The translations under genes were made by a program, and so were the position numbers. Shown one piece after another: positions 8,364 to 16,065 of a DNA stretch of 58,216 nucleotides. The stretch is taken from positions 1 to 58,216 of the forward strand of contig NZ_JBHSBU010000003.1 of NCBI RefSeq assembly GCF_042650885.1, written 5' to 3'. Each line of letters begins with the position of its first letter. Positions within the stretch are counted from its first letter, which is position 1. The notes beneath the pieces are model-generated. The model saw only the letters and a program-made list of their open reading frames with translations. It was not told where the DNA came from and searched no databases. The stretch is from Chitinimonas_A lacunae. Its GTDB lineage: Bacteria > Pseudomonadota > Gammaproteobacteria > Burkholderiales > Chitinimonadaceae.

Positions 8364-8603
8364 TGCGACTTCTTCGCGAAGTACGCCGTTGCTTTTCCCA
8401 GGATGTTGAGCATCCTCTTGAGGCGGGCGTTTTCGGACCGCAGGCGGGAGAGTTCCATCTGTTCGGGCGAGACCGGCTTGCCGGTGTCGGCGGTCAACTT
8501 GCTGGCCTCGTGGGCTTTACGCCAGTTGGTGAGCGTCTGCTCGGAAATGCCCAGTTCGCGTGCAACCTGTGCCCGGGGCTTGCCCTCGGCTACATCCAGG
8601 CCA
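8360..8603 (-). pseudogene. IS3-family orfA, C-terminal part
   Basis: It reads AQVARELGISEQTLTNWRKA, then a leucine-zipper-like stretch (MELSRLRSENARLKRMLNIL) and KATAYFAKKSQ before the stop at 8360. This is the HTH and zipper of OrfA; the first part of the gene is missing. Confidence 0.8.
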
Positions 8604-8836
8604 TGCCAAGCTGGATACCACGCAGATTTACACCCAGGTGAGCATCCGGGCCTTGCAGGCCATCCATACCGCCACCCATCCGGGCAAGCCGATCAGGCCA
8701 CGGCAACAGAACGCACTCGATCAGGCACTGGCCTGAGCATGCCGACACCCCGGCCGAGGCGCCGTCTGCCGTGGACCTGGCGGGCCTGTTGGCGGCGCTG
8801 GAGCAGGAAGCGCAGGAAGAAGAGGATCACCAGTGA
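8599..8836 (+). pseudogene. Tyrosine recombinase, C-terminal fragment
   Basis: The frame 8599..8736 gives GHAKLDTTQIYTQVSIRALQ, then AIHTATHPGKPIR, the end of a tyrosine integrase with its catalytic tyrosine in TQIYTQVS. Everything before it, including the R-H-R residues, is gone at the IS3 junction. After TGA 8734 another frame continues as EHADTPAEAPSAVDLAGLLA up to 8836, possibly the original tail after a frameshift. Confidence 0.75.
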
Positions 8837-8886
8837 TGCCTTCTCCGTAGATGCATGATGTACGTCAATGGCGTATACTTACTTAA

Positions 8887-9204
8887 ATGGTGATTGTTGA
8901 AACCCCCATCTTTACCCGGCTCATCCGCGAACTGATGAGCGACGAGGCTTACCGCGAATTGCAGGAAGCCTTGGTCAGCCGCCCGGACATGGGTGACTTG
9001 ATCCCCGGCAGTGGTGGCCTACGTAAGGTGCGTTGGAAGCTGGAAGGCCAGGGCAAGCGCGGCGGTACGCGGGTGATTTACTACTGGATGGTGGCTGATG
9101 ACCAGTTACGCATGCTGTACGTCTACCCCAAGGGCAAGCAGGAAAACCTGACACCGGAGCAGACCGAAGCACTGAGAAAGATCGTGGAAAGGTGGAACCC
9201 ATGA
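8887..9204 (+). CDS. RelE/HigB-type toxin
   Basis: This 105-residue toxin belongs to the RelE-like family (PF06296 type), which cuts mRNA on the ribosome in characterised members. It shows the family pattern: ETPIFTRLI, the helix SDEAYRELQEAL, PDMGDLIPGSGGLRKVRW, then GTRVIYYW and LYVYPKGKQENLT. The basic R/K residues of the active face are present. The next gene starts inside its stop codon (ATGA), the usual toxin-first HigBA-like layout. TATACT lies about 10 bp before the start and could be the -10. The pair probably helps keep the plasmid. Confidence 0.9.
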   Translation: MVIVETPIFTRLIRELMSDEAYRELQEALVSRPDMGDLIPGSGGLRKVRWKLEGQGKRGGTRVIYYWMVADDQLRMLYVYPKGKQENLTPEQTEALRKIVERWNP

Positions 9205-9491
9205 ACAAGATGATGTTTGATGAACTGCTGGCCAGCGTCGAGGAAATGGACAAGATCGCCCGCGGCGAGCTCAAGGCTGGCCGGGTGACAGAAATTGCCG
9301 AGCCGGCAGTGCAAGCTGTGCGCGAGAAGACGGGCCTCTCGCAGATGGGCTTCGCTCGGCTGATTGGCGTGAGCAAGCGCACGCTAGAGAACTGGGAGCA
9401 AGGCCGACGCCACCCGACCGGCCCGGCGCGTGCCTTACTGCGCATCGTGGATGCCGACCCGCAAAGCGCCATCCGCGCCTTGCACAGCTAG
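9201..9491 (+). CDS. XRE-family antitoxin (NadS/HigA-like)
   Basis: A 96-residue antitoxin that should neutralise the toxin at 8887..9204 and repress the operon. The N-terminal half (MNKMMFDELLASVEEMDKIA) is helical. Residues ~37-85 form a helix-turn-helix: VREKTGLSQMGFARLIGVSK, then RTLENWEQGRRHPTGPARAL. ATG 9201 overlaps the toxin stop by 4 bases. The in-frame GTG at 9192 is less likely because it would extend the overlap and lacks a better ribosome site. Confidence 0.9.
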   Translation: MNKMMFDELLASVEEMDKIARGELKAGRVTEIAEPAVQAVREKTGLSQMGFARLIGVSKRTLENWEQGRRHPTGPARALLRIVDADPQSAIRALHS

Positions 9492-9539
9492 TCAAAACCC
9501 GCGTCAGGGGAGCTCTCGGATAAACCGGCGGTAATCCCT

Positions 9540-9870
9540 GTCGTACCTTGTCCTCCATCCCGGCGAGCCGCACCTGACGTTTTTTGACCCGTTGCGGCTC
9601 GAAGGCGCCTTCGCGGTCGCGCGCCGTCTCGATGACCAGTTCGCCCACCTTGCTCTGCACCGCTTTGCAACTTTTGCCGTTGCAGGTGTTGCCTCGCTTG
9701 GCGCCGGGCTCGGCCTTGTCGTGGCGGTCGTAGCCCAGGTGGGCGTCCATCTCCGCGGCCAGACTACGGTTGATCATGGGCTGCAGCATCTGCGCGTACA
9801 GCTGGCTGACAGCCTCGGACGTCCTGCAGCCTCGCGTCAGCTCGTCCAACATCTCTGGCGTAAGCGCCAT
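9540..9870 (-). pseudogene. IS256 (Mutator-type) transposase, N-terminal fragment
   Basis: From ATG 9870 it reads MALTPEMLDELTRGCRTSEA, QPMINRSLAAEMDAHLGYDR, GNTCNGKSCKAVQSKVGELV and RVKKRQVRLAGMEDKV, matching IS256 transposases. The similarity stops near 9545. The frame then runs antisense through the antitoxin, which is chance. The catalytic core is missing. Confidence 0.85.
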
Positions 9871-9940
9871 GTAACGGCTCCTCGCGGTGAAGGCCGCATC
9901 ATCTCAAACGGCAGTTACACAGTTCAATTTACAGTCTCCA
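9540..9940 (-). mobile_element. IS256-family fragment
   Basis: A truncated transposase start (9870 to about 9540) plus an end. GCAGTTACACAGTTCAATTT at about 9910..9930 resembles the terminal repeats of IS256-type elements. The other end is absent. Confidence 0.7.
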
Positions 9941-9988
9941 AATCGGCTGTCGCTGGATTACTTGATAAAGTATGCGCCACATTCAAAT

Positions 9989-10291
9989 TTAACCGCCTGT
10001 GATTGATTGTATTTTCAATGGAAAAAACAACTCTTTCCCATCAACGACATCCCAGGTTAATTTAATTAAATTTTTTGCTATTAAAGGATTAAACGGGCAA
10101 AACAAGAATAAAAACCCCTCCAATTCCTCACCAATTATAACCCCTCTAATCCCATCATCCCTTACAATCTTCGCCTGAAAACCCAAACACTCCCCATCAA
10201 CAGAAAACAAATAAGACACCCTATCACTCACAGGAGTAAATTTTATGCTCATAAGCACAAGGTCACTTGTATACAACGAAACCTGACACAT
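9989..10291 (-). CDS. Hypothetical protein, probably 5' truncated
   Basis: A 100-residue AT-rich frame (MCQVSLYTSDLVLMSIKFTP ... LTWDVVDGKELFFPLKIQSI). No ribosome site precedes either ATG. The frame starts 6 bases from an IS30 terminal repeat (10297), with a TGA just inside it, so the original start was probably removed by the IS. Its base composition resembles the small immunity genes nearby. I do not recognise a family. Confidence 0.45.
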   Translation of the reverse strand: MCQVSLYTSDLVLMSIKFTPVSDRVSYLFSVDGECLGFQAKIVRDDGIRGVIIGEELEGFLFLFCPFNPLIAKNLIKLTWDVVDGKELFFPLKIQSITGG

Positions 10292-10296
10292 AACAC

Positions 10297-10384
10297 GGTG
10301 AATTCAATTTTGAAGTGCAATTCCAATTAAATGATGGACTTGCATCATTCCCGTCAGCTTTTCGAATTGTTGCAGCGGCGCCGA
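10297..10384 (-). mobile_element. IS30-family 3' remnant
   Basis: GGTGAATTCAATTTTGAAGT at 10297 matches the end of the IS30 copy at 12904. The minus frame reads PLQQFEKLTGMMQVHHLIGI-ALQN-stop, comparable to the GVALQT end of that copy's transposase. It is cut off by the IS5 copy at 10385. Confidence 0.6.
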
Positions 10385-10450
10385 GGCTTTGTTGCATAAC
10401 CCGATCTGAGATCGAGAGTCCCCTTTCCCAGACGGAATTCAGGCATTAGT

Positions 10451-11452
10451 TGTTTAGTCCCGGCATTTGATGGTGCAATCTTTTCTCATCACTGGAAGGA
10501 AGCACTATGGGCCAGGTTCTACACGGAAGCGCCACAACGACAGAGGCAATCCGTCGAGCAATACAAAATAGTCAAGAGAGTCTGAGAGCACTGTCCAAGC
10601 GGTACGGCATCAATCAGAAGACTGTTGCCAAGTGGAAGAAGCGAACCTCAGTCGCTGATCTGCCCACCGGCCCCAAAAAGTCTTGCTCAAGCGTTCTGTC
10701 AGCCGAGGAGGAGGCAACCATCATTGCCTTTCGCCAGCACACATTGCTGCCCCTGGATGATTGCCTCTACACCCTACAACCGATGATGCCGCATCTGACG
10801 CGCTCATCTCTGCACCGATGTCTTCAGCGCCACGGCATCTCGAGACTGCCTCAAGTCGAGGGTAGCAAGCCGGTCAAGAAGCGGTTCAAAAGCTACCCGA
10901 TCGGCTACTTTCATATCGACATCGCCGAGATGCAGACAGCCGAGGGTAAGCTCTATCTCTTTGTTGCGATTGATCGCACCTCCAAGTTCACTTTCACCGA
11001 ACTCCATACCAAAGCCGGAAAAATGATTGCTGCACAGTTCCTGCGCAACTTGATCGAGGCGGTGCCCTACACCATCCATACAGTGCTCACCGATAACGGC
11101 ATCCAATTCACGAACCGCCATTGTGATCAATACGCTTTCCAGCACATTTTTGATCGCGTCTGCGACGAGCATGCCGTTGCTCATCGACTGACCAAGGTCA
11201 AACATCCTTGGACCAATGGGCAGGTCGAGCGAATGAACCGGACTATCAAGGACGCCACTGTTAAGCGCTTTCATTACGACGATCATGCGCAACTGCGACG
11301 ACACCTAATCGATTTCATCAATGCCTATAACTTCGGACGAAAGCTCAAGACTCTCAAAGGGCTGACGCCCTACGAATTCACCTGCAAACAGTGGACTTCT
11401 GAGCCACATCGCTTCAGGGTTGATCCGATCCATCAAATGCCGGGACTAAACA
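10451..11452 (+). mobile_element. IS481-family insertion sequence, intact
   Basis: A 1002-bp element with perfect 23-bp inverted ends (TGTTTAGTCCCGGCATTTGA... at 10451 and its complement ending at 11452). It is flanked by a 6-bp target duplication ATTAGT (10445..10450 and 11453..11458). It carries one transposase gene and lies just inside the stop codon of the IS5 copy A transposase. Confidence 0.93.
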
Positions 11453-11457
11453 ATTAG
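10507..11457 (+). CDS. IS481-family transposase
   Basis: 316 residues. The N-terminal HTH (residues ~9-45) contains SLRALSKRYGINQKTVAKWK. The rve integrase core has the DDE triad in HIDIAEMQ (~135), VLTDNGIQFTN (~196) and NGQVERMNRTIKD (~238). The start ATG 10507 follows GGAAGGAAGCACT. The stop codon TAG (11455..11457) is not in the element: it is made from the last base of the terminal repeat region and the target duplication, so the final codons (AAT TAG) come partly from host DNA. All catalytic residues are present and the element looks functional. Confidence 0.92.
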   Translation: MGQVLHGSATTTEAIRRAIQNSQESLRALSKRYGINQKTVAKWKKRTSVADLPTGPKKSCSSVLSAEEEATIIAFRQHTLLPLDDCLYTLQPMMPHLTRSSLHRCLQRHGISRLPQVEGSKPVKKRFKSYPIGYFHIDIAEMQTAEGKLYLFVAIDRTSKFTFTELHTKAGKMIAAQFLRNLIEAVPYTIHTVLTDNGIQFTNRHCDQYAFQHIFDRVCDEHAVAHRLTKVKHPWTNGQVERMNRTIKDATVKRFHYDDHAQLRRHLIDFINAYNFGRKLKTLKGLTPYEFTCKQWTSEPHRFRVDPIHQMPGLNN

Positions 11458-11458
11458 T

Positions 11459-12379
11459 CACTGTTGTGGGCATGCCGAGCAGCACGAAACGATTCAAGAT
11501 CGCACAGCGAACGTGGATTTCGGCGACCTGCCGTTCGGGGTGTCTGGCCAGCAGTCGCTCGCCAAGTCGCTTGAAGCGATGCATCGTGGTTTCCACGAGA
11601 CTGCGCCGATGGTAGCCGCTCCAGCGCTTCCAGATCGCCCGCCCCAAGCGGTTGATCGCGGCCAGCTTGTCGTTGCGATGAGCTGCCCAGTCGGTCTGAT
11701 CCCGCCAAGGCTGAGCATCTCGGCGAGGCGGAACCAGCAGTTCGGCGCCCCACGCCTGGACGACGCGATAGACCCGACGGGTGTAATAAGCCCCGTCGCC
11801 CCCCACGCTGGCGAGCACGGTCTCGGGGGACAGTTGCGACAAGAGCTCCTCAACCTGTGGGCCATCCGCCTGACGCTGGTCGGTCACCTCAACCGCTTGA
11901 ATTTCCTGCGTATCGGCATTGACGGCCAGATGCACTTTGCGCCAGCCGCGTCGGTACTCCGGCCCGTGTTGCTTGACCTTCCATTCGCCCTCACCGTGAA
12001 TCTTGATGCCGATGCTGTCCACCAGCAGATGCAGCGGCTCGGCACGACGTCGCACCGGAATCTGTACCGCCAGCTTGCCCTACCGCCGGCTGACCGTGCT
12101 GTAACACGGCACCGACCACGCCAGATTCATCATGCGCACCAGGCTGCACGTGAGCCCGCGGACTTGGCGCAGTCCCTGCTGGAACAGCACCTTCAACGTC
12201 AGCATGATTTGAATGGCTTGATCGCTGTAGCGCGTCGGGGCGCCCGCCTGACCTGGACGCTCATTGCTATGCCAGGCAAGGTCCGGCGAAAACCAGACCG
12301 TGAGATCGCCCCTCGCTTGCAGGCTGCGGTTGTAGGCGGACCAATTCGTTATGCGGTAGCGGCGCTTGGCTGGCTTCAT
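11459..12379 (-). pseudogene. IS5-family transposase A (nonsense codon, altered C-terminus)
   Basis: From ATG 12379 (MKPAKRRYRITNWSAYNRSL) it matches copy B closely up to STVSRR. Then TAG at 12082..12080 replaces the CAG of copy B, and the same frame continues with PVRRRAEPLHLLVDSIGIKI. The IS481 insertion changes its end from TNA-stop to TNCLVPAFDGSDQP-stop. Two independent lesions make it inactive. Confidence 0.9.
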
Positions 12380-12467
12380 TCTGCTAGCTTACAACCGGCG
12401 TCAGCCTGGCTTCGGGGGGTTATGCAACAAGGTCTGCCATAGCGATAAACTTTGAATTAAAAAATAT

Positions 12468-12851
12468 TCACCCTCTGTAAGGTACTGCCCCTACAAAAAG
12501 AAACTTTCCTTCGGCTAAATCAGCTTCTTTACTGTCGCCACCATAGTCAAAATGGTACAAAAGTATCGCTGAATTGACCTCTACGTTCAGCGTCAGGTTT
12601 TTCTGAGAAAACTCAGATGCAATTCTTTCCCCATAAGAGAAATGCCTGAATATTTCTTGCACATCCTTTGTGAGGTCGAAGCGAACGGCCTCTCGAAAAT
12701 CATCATCCACATAGCTAATGTTGAAATCCGCAGAGAACTTTGAACCTAGAAATTCTCCGTCCTCATCGTATTCATTGGAGACATACTCTTCTATGTCAAT
12801 AGAGGTAGGTATATTTCCTAACCATACTGAAACAACGTTGTCTTTTCTCAT
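12468..12851 (-). CDS. Imm22-type immunity protein
   Basis: A 127-residue acidic protein with the DUF4284/Imm22 pattern: MRKDNVVSVWLGNIPTSIDI, DEDGEFLGSKFSADFNISYV and DDDFREAV, with a central HFSYGER. Members protect against Rhs- or CDI-type toxins by binding the cognate tip. The ATG at 12851 follows AAGGAG by 6 bases. The frame upstream is cut by an IS30 end only 50 bp away. No matching toxin is visible, so it is an orphan immunity gene. The family call is from recalled pattern. Confidence 0.7.
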   Translation of the reverse strand: MRKDNVVSVWLGNIPTSIDIEEYVSNEYDEDGEFLGSKFSADFNISYVDDDFREAVRFDLTKDVQEIFRHFSYGERIASEFSQKNLTLNVEVNSAILLYHFDYGGDSKEADLAEGKFLFVGAVPYRG

Positions 12852-12903
12852 GTTTTCTCCTTGATAAGGTTCGACGTCCCCCGGGGTTCAGTAGCACTCG
12901 GCT

Positions 12904-13977
12904 GGTGAATTCAAGTTTGAAGTGCAACACCGGCCTTCAAGCGATTGATATGTTCCTGAAATACTTCTTCAGGGGTACGAAAACCCAGACATTTGCGAGG
13001 CCTGGTGTTGAGGCTTCGCGCAATGTCGTTGAGGTAGGTTTGAGAGAAAACAGACAGGTCGATCCCTTTGGGCAGGTACTCGCGGATGAAGCCATTCATG
13101 TTTTCGTTGCTCGGTCGCTGCCAAGGGCTATGAGGGTCAGCGAAATACACCTGAATCTTGAGCCGTCGAGCCAGTTCGGCATGATGAGCCATCTCTTTGC
13201 CCTGATCGTAGGTCAGCGTCTTACGGACGCTGGCGGGCATATGGCGAAGTCGTCGTGTAAAGGCTTCCAACGCCGCGTCAGCGGTCGCGTCCGTCATCTT
13301 CGCCAACAGGACATACCGGCTGGTTCGCTCAACCAGGGTGCCGACAGCGCTCCGATTGTAGGCGCCCTTGATGAGATCACCTTCCCAGTGACCCGGGATG
13401 GCGCGCGACAGCCCCTCTTCTGGCCGATCGTGAATGGAGATCATGTCGATCAAGCTGCGCCGGTCGGTGCCTCGCGCACGGGGGAGGCGCGATTTATGCG
13501 ACTTCCGTAGTAATCAAATCAATTCCTTGCGTAGCTCGCCGCGAGGAATCGCATACAGCGTCCGGTAAATGGTTTCGTGGCACACACGCATCGTCAAATC
13601 ATTCGGGTACATCGCCGGTAGCCTGCCCGCAATTTGCGCCGGCGACCAGCCCTGACGCAATTTGTCGATCACCTTGTTCATCAGTGAAGACGCCGGTTTC
13701 AGCTTTACCGCACCACGGCGCCAGCGCCGATGAGCTAACTGTCCAGCACGCACCGCGTCGTACTCCGCCGTCGGCGCATTACGCCTCAATTCCCGTGACA
13801 GCGTTGAGACTGAGCGATTCATCCGACGGGCGATCGTACGCAAACTCTCCCCCGTCAATAATGATCTCTGGAGCTGATTACGCTCTGCCGCTACCAAGTG
13901 GCTGTAATGATTTTTCATGCCGACACTCTGCCATGCCATCCGGCTGAGTGTTGCACTTCATTTTAGAGCGCGCCCTT
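12904..13977 (-). mobile_element. IS30-family element, transposase broken
   Basis: The ends are GGTGAATTCAAGTTTGAAGT (left, 12904) and, inverted, TTGCACTTCATTTTAGAGCG (right, to about 13977). Related ends occur at 10297 and 19960, and probably at 49172. The insertion cut a short gene beginning at 13999. No clear target duplication was found. Confidence 0.75.
12911..13939 (-). pseudogene. IS30-family transposase with one nonsense codon
   Basis: The N-terminal HTH part (ATG near 13918, MKNHYSHLVAAERNQLQRSL ... VCHETIYRTLYAI) ends at TGA 13516..13514. The same frame continues LLRKSHKSRLPRARGTDRRS and the DDE core: GHWEGDLIKG, TYDQGKEMAHH, PSNENMNGFIREYLPKG. Twenty sense codons separate the stop from the next methionine/leucine start, so it is one gene with a single in-frame stop. 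Other IS30 proteins have a sense codon here. Confidence 0.88.
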
Positions 13978-13999
13978 CTTCAGGTTTAACATAAGGCAT
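13970..13999 (-). pseudogene. First codons of a gene cut by the IS30 copy
   Basis: After AAGGAAACAATC, ATG 13999 reads MPYVKPEEGRALK and then meets the IS30 end and a stop. The good ribosome site just downstream of the 92-residue gene suggests a third gene of the same operon whose body is lost. Confidence 0.35.
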
Positions 14000-14022
14000 G
14001 ATTGTTTCCTTGGGGTGATTTT

Positions 14023-14301
14023 CTATTCCTGGCCTTCAATAAAACCAATCCAGCCATCATTTTCGGGGGTAACGATTAGCTGAATGTAGCAAAATGGAAT
14101 TGATAAGGTCATAGCGCATCTAGCCCTCGGGCCTTCCTTGATTTCAGGTATCTTAACTTCAAGGAAAGGGCCTTGTTCAGATGTGGAGTTGCAGTATATA
14201 TAAGGGCCAACAGTGCCTTCGGTTATATAGCTCTGCAATGCCTTCACGGCCCTTGCGGATTCATGAAGCACAACCCCACAAGTTATATTGCTTCTAGCCA
14301 T
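14023..14301 (-). CDS. Hypothetical protein, immunity-like context (92 residues)
   Basis: ATG 14301 follows GGGAGGAAGAA, a strong ribosome site. The protein (MARSNITCGVVLHESARAVK ... ENDGWIGFIEGQE) is soluble, with predicted helix then beta strands. I do not recognise a family. It lies 26 bp after the DUF3761-like gene, so the two are probably one operon. Its lower GC sets it apart from the plasmid backbone. Confidence 0.6.
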   Translation of the reverse strand: MARSNITCGVVLHESARAVKALQSYITEGTVGPYIYCNSTSEQGPFLEVKIPEIKEGPRARCAMTLSIPFCYIQLIVTPENDGWIGFIEGQE

Positions 14302-14327
14302 TTCTTCCTCCCGCTAAAAGGTGAATT

Positions 14328-14588
14328 TCACAGCCACTGACTCACACCACCATGCCGTGAACACGGCCCTCGCCGACTCCGGCTATAGCTGTACGTTCCA
14401 TCCCGACATTTCGCCGTCGCACCGCTCGGCCGATCCGATTCAACCTGCGGCGCCGGCTGCACGTGCTTGGGCTGCTTGTACTTGTAGGTGTGGGTATACG
14501 AGTGCGACTTCCCGTGGCGGCCACGGGCTTCTGCTGGAACAGCAACAAGCACCGACAGAACGGCGAGCGCTAGGTAGACAGGACGCAT
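14328..14588 (-). CDS. Secreted DUF3761-type small protein
   Basis: 86 residues. The signal peptide is MRPVYLALAVLSVLVAVPAE, with probable cleavage after AEA. A basic Tyr/His-rich linker follows. The C-terminal motif AKCRDGTYSYSRSRRGPCSR-HGGV-WL is that of DUF3761. Such proteins are exported to the periplasm; their role is unknown. The start has GGAG 7 bases upstream. It heads a short operon with the gene at 14023. Confidence 0.72.
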   Translation of the reverse strand: MRPVYLALAVLSVLVAVPAEARGRHGKSHSYTHTYKYKQPKHVQPAPQVESDRPSGATAKCRDGTYSYSRSRRGPCSRHGGVSQWL

Positions 14589-14764
14589 ACAGTCTCCGAG
14601 CTTCTTCTATTCTTCAGCTCACTGTAGCGGGGATGCGGAGGATTACTAGGGTGGTGTAGGACCGTTTGTCGGTTGTGTATTTGCTGTTGAGTGCGTGGAA
14701 GAGCGCTTTTTTAAGACGAATACTATAGTAAGATCTCTTGATTTTGAAGAGTGAAAGGATACTT

Positions 14765-15277
14765 ATGTTTAATATTACTCGGGCCGAAATCCATGGTGTT
14801 ATTTTGGAGTACCCTAGTAATAAATATTGGGGTGAGTATTTGGTCCTTCAGAAAGATGCGGAAGTTAAAAAGTATCTTGGGACACCGTGGTCGGAAGAGG
14901 AGTGTAAGAATGCAAGAAAGTGGCCAGATCCGCCAATCGCCAATGATCAATTATTGCTAATTATTGATTCTTGCACCCACGCCTTTTTGGGATATTGTGG
15001 CGCAATGAGGTTTGATGGCGGAGAATCTTCTGGTGAGGACCGTTGGGAGATATACTGCGTTATGGTGAAAAGTGCTTGGGGGAAAGGTAATGGAAGTAAA
15101 ATTGTTGACTTCTTGGAGTCAAGCTTAAAGGCTGAGGGAAAAATTCCCGTTGCTGTCGTTGACTCTAAAAATGAAAGATCAATAAGGATGCTGAGAAAAA
15201 AGGGGTGGCAGCTAACTGGGATATTGAATAAGGAAGATTCTTGGCAGAATGGCAATTTATTATTCACGCCAAGCTAG
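14765..15277 (+). CDS. GNAT-family N-acetyltransferase
   Basis: A 170-residue acetyltransferase-like protein. It shows the GNAT flow: LVLQKDAEVKKYLGTPWSEE, DRWEIYCVMVKSAWGKGNGS (the V--W-GKG-G acetyl-CoA loop), VDFLESSLKAEG, and VAVVDSKNERSIRMLRKKGW. I chose ATG 14765 (AAAGG 5 bases upstream) over TTG 14738. The substrate cannot be told. The gene is AT-rich, like the immunity genes around it. Confidence 0.75.
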   Translation: MFNITRAEIHGVILEYPSNKYWGEYLVLQKDAEVKKYLGTPWSEEECKNARKWPDPPIANDQLLLIIDSCTHAFLGYCGAMRFDGGESSGEDRWEIYCVMVKSAWGKGNGSKIVDFLESSLKAEGKIPVAVVDSKNERSIRMLRKKGWQLTGILNKEDSWQNGNLLFTPS

Positions 15278-15307
15278 GTGTTATTCGAATGCTGGGGTTA
15301 ATAAGTC

Positions 15308-15339
15308 TTCCTGTTCAGGACAGGAGTCCCGAACAGGAA
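15308..15339. terminator. Strong hairpin, likely bidirectional terminator
   Basis: TTCCTGTTC (15308..15316) pairs perfectly with GAACAGGAA (15331..15339), extended inward by GGAC/GTCC around AGGA. AAAATAAAA follows on the plus strand. It separates the acetyltransferase gene from the minus-strand fragment. Confidence 0.5.
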
Positions 15340-15351
15340 AAATAAAATCTT

Positions 15352-15498
15352 TCAGCCACTCAGTTCCTTCATCCGCATAATCAAAGCCAACCACCCGCTC
15401 GGCTTCAGCGTGTCAGCCTCTCGCAATACATGCTCGATCAGTGCCGCCATGCCTTCGATCTGGTTGCCGTTGGCGGCGACGTAGAAGTTAGGACAATG
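15352..15498 (-). pseudogene. C-terminal fragment of an unknown protein
   Basis: The frame reads HCPNFYVAANGNQIEGMAAL, then IEHVLREADTLKPSGWLALI-MRMKELSG before the stop at 15352. GC-rich and codon-like, but with no start; it looks like the tail of a conserved gene cut at about 15500. Confidence 0.4.
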
Positions 15499-15527
15499 AA
15501 AAGCCCGCTACGGCGATTTTTTGTATT

Positions 15528-15794
15528 TCAAAGCGCCCAAGTACTTTTTCCTAGCAAAGGATGTGGTGATCCATATTTTTTAGTGTGGATCTTGTTTATG
15601 AGTGCCCGCAACCCAAAAAATAAGGGGCCGAAAATTAGTGCCGCAATAATTTTTACAAACAAAACAACAAATAGCTTTTCTTGATCTATTGATGGGGAAC
15701 CTAAATCTCCAATGGCTGAGAGTATGCCAATTGCTTGGAGGGCAAATAAGAATCCAAAAACTGCACGGATTACTCTCAAGAATCCAATCAACAT
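15528..15794 (-). CDS. Small membrane protein (88 residues)
   Basis: Two hydrophobic segments: residues ~1-28 (IGFLRVIRAVFGFLFALQAI) and ~42-66 (KLFVVLFVKIIAALIFGPLF), then a basic C-terminus. The start ATG 15794 has AAAGG upstream. No family is recognised. Two-helix proteins of this kind often sit beside Rhs toxins as immunity proteins against membrane-active tips, but here there is no toxin to pair it with. Confidence 0.55.
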   Translation of the reverse strand: MLIGFLRVIRAVFGFLFALQAIGILSAIGDLGSPSIDQEKLFVVLFVKIIAALIFGPLFFGLRALINKIHTKKYGSPHPLLGKSTWAL

Positions 15795-15884
15795 TTGAAC
15801 TTGCCTTTGGTAGATTTTTCGATTAGGAGCGTGCCGAGTTCTTTCTAGTCTAACGAAGACTCTGCCGCAAATGGGGGGCTTGTT

Positions 15885-15922
15885 GGGGTCAGCTCACGAA
15901 ACGGAAAAAATCGTACGCTAAG
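15885..15922 (+). repeat. Tn3 left terminal inverted repeat (38 bp)
   Basis: An exact inverted match to 19594..19631. TnpA binding end. Confidence 0.95.
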
Positions 15923-16065
15923 CCATGTCCGGCTGAGGTACACCCTAACTTGATGTCAGGCCGACCCAGTCGAAAACGTCAGGATAGAGCCGATTTTTCA
16001 ATTTCTTGACGCATGCCGCGCAAGGCCATAGATTTCTGCCTGACACTTTCAGCTCGGGAGGCATC
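15923..16065 (+). promoter_or_regulatory. Likely res site of the Tn3 element
   Basis: The 143 bp between the left end and tnpR carry dyad pieces (CGTCAGG...TTGACG around 15980..16015, TGTCAGG and CTGACA) typical of resolvase subsites. In related transposons with tnpR and tnpA in line, res lies here and also holds the promoter. Confidence 0.5.

Larger units (their letters stand above)
7591..8603 (-). mobile_element. Decayed IS3-family element
   Basis: It contains an orfA 3' part (8360..8603) and an internally deleted orfB (7628..8363). The left end is near TGAGCTTGGGCGGGTTTCC at about 7591. The right end is lost where orfA runs into an integrase tail at about 8600. It cannot transpose by itself. 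Confidence 0.75.
10385..12433 (-). mobile_element. IS5-family element A, interrupted by an IS481 element
   Basis: Ends GGCTTTGTTGCATAAC (left) and GTTATGCAACAA (right). Without the inserted 1002-bp IS and its 6-bp duplication it is 1041 bp, nearly the same as copy B at 49187..50228. Its transposase carries a nonsense codon, so it depends on copy B to move, if at all. Confidence 0.85.

Noticed and set aside
12080..13516. Stop codon read-through or recoding in the two transposases
   Set aside because: Different stop codons (TAG, TGA), no common downstream structure, and ordinary mutation explains them.
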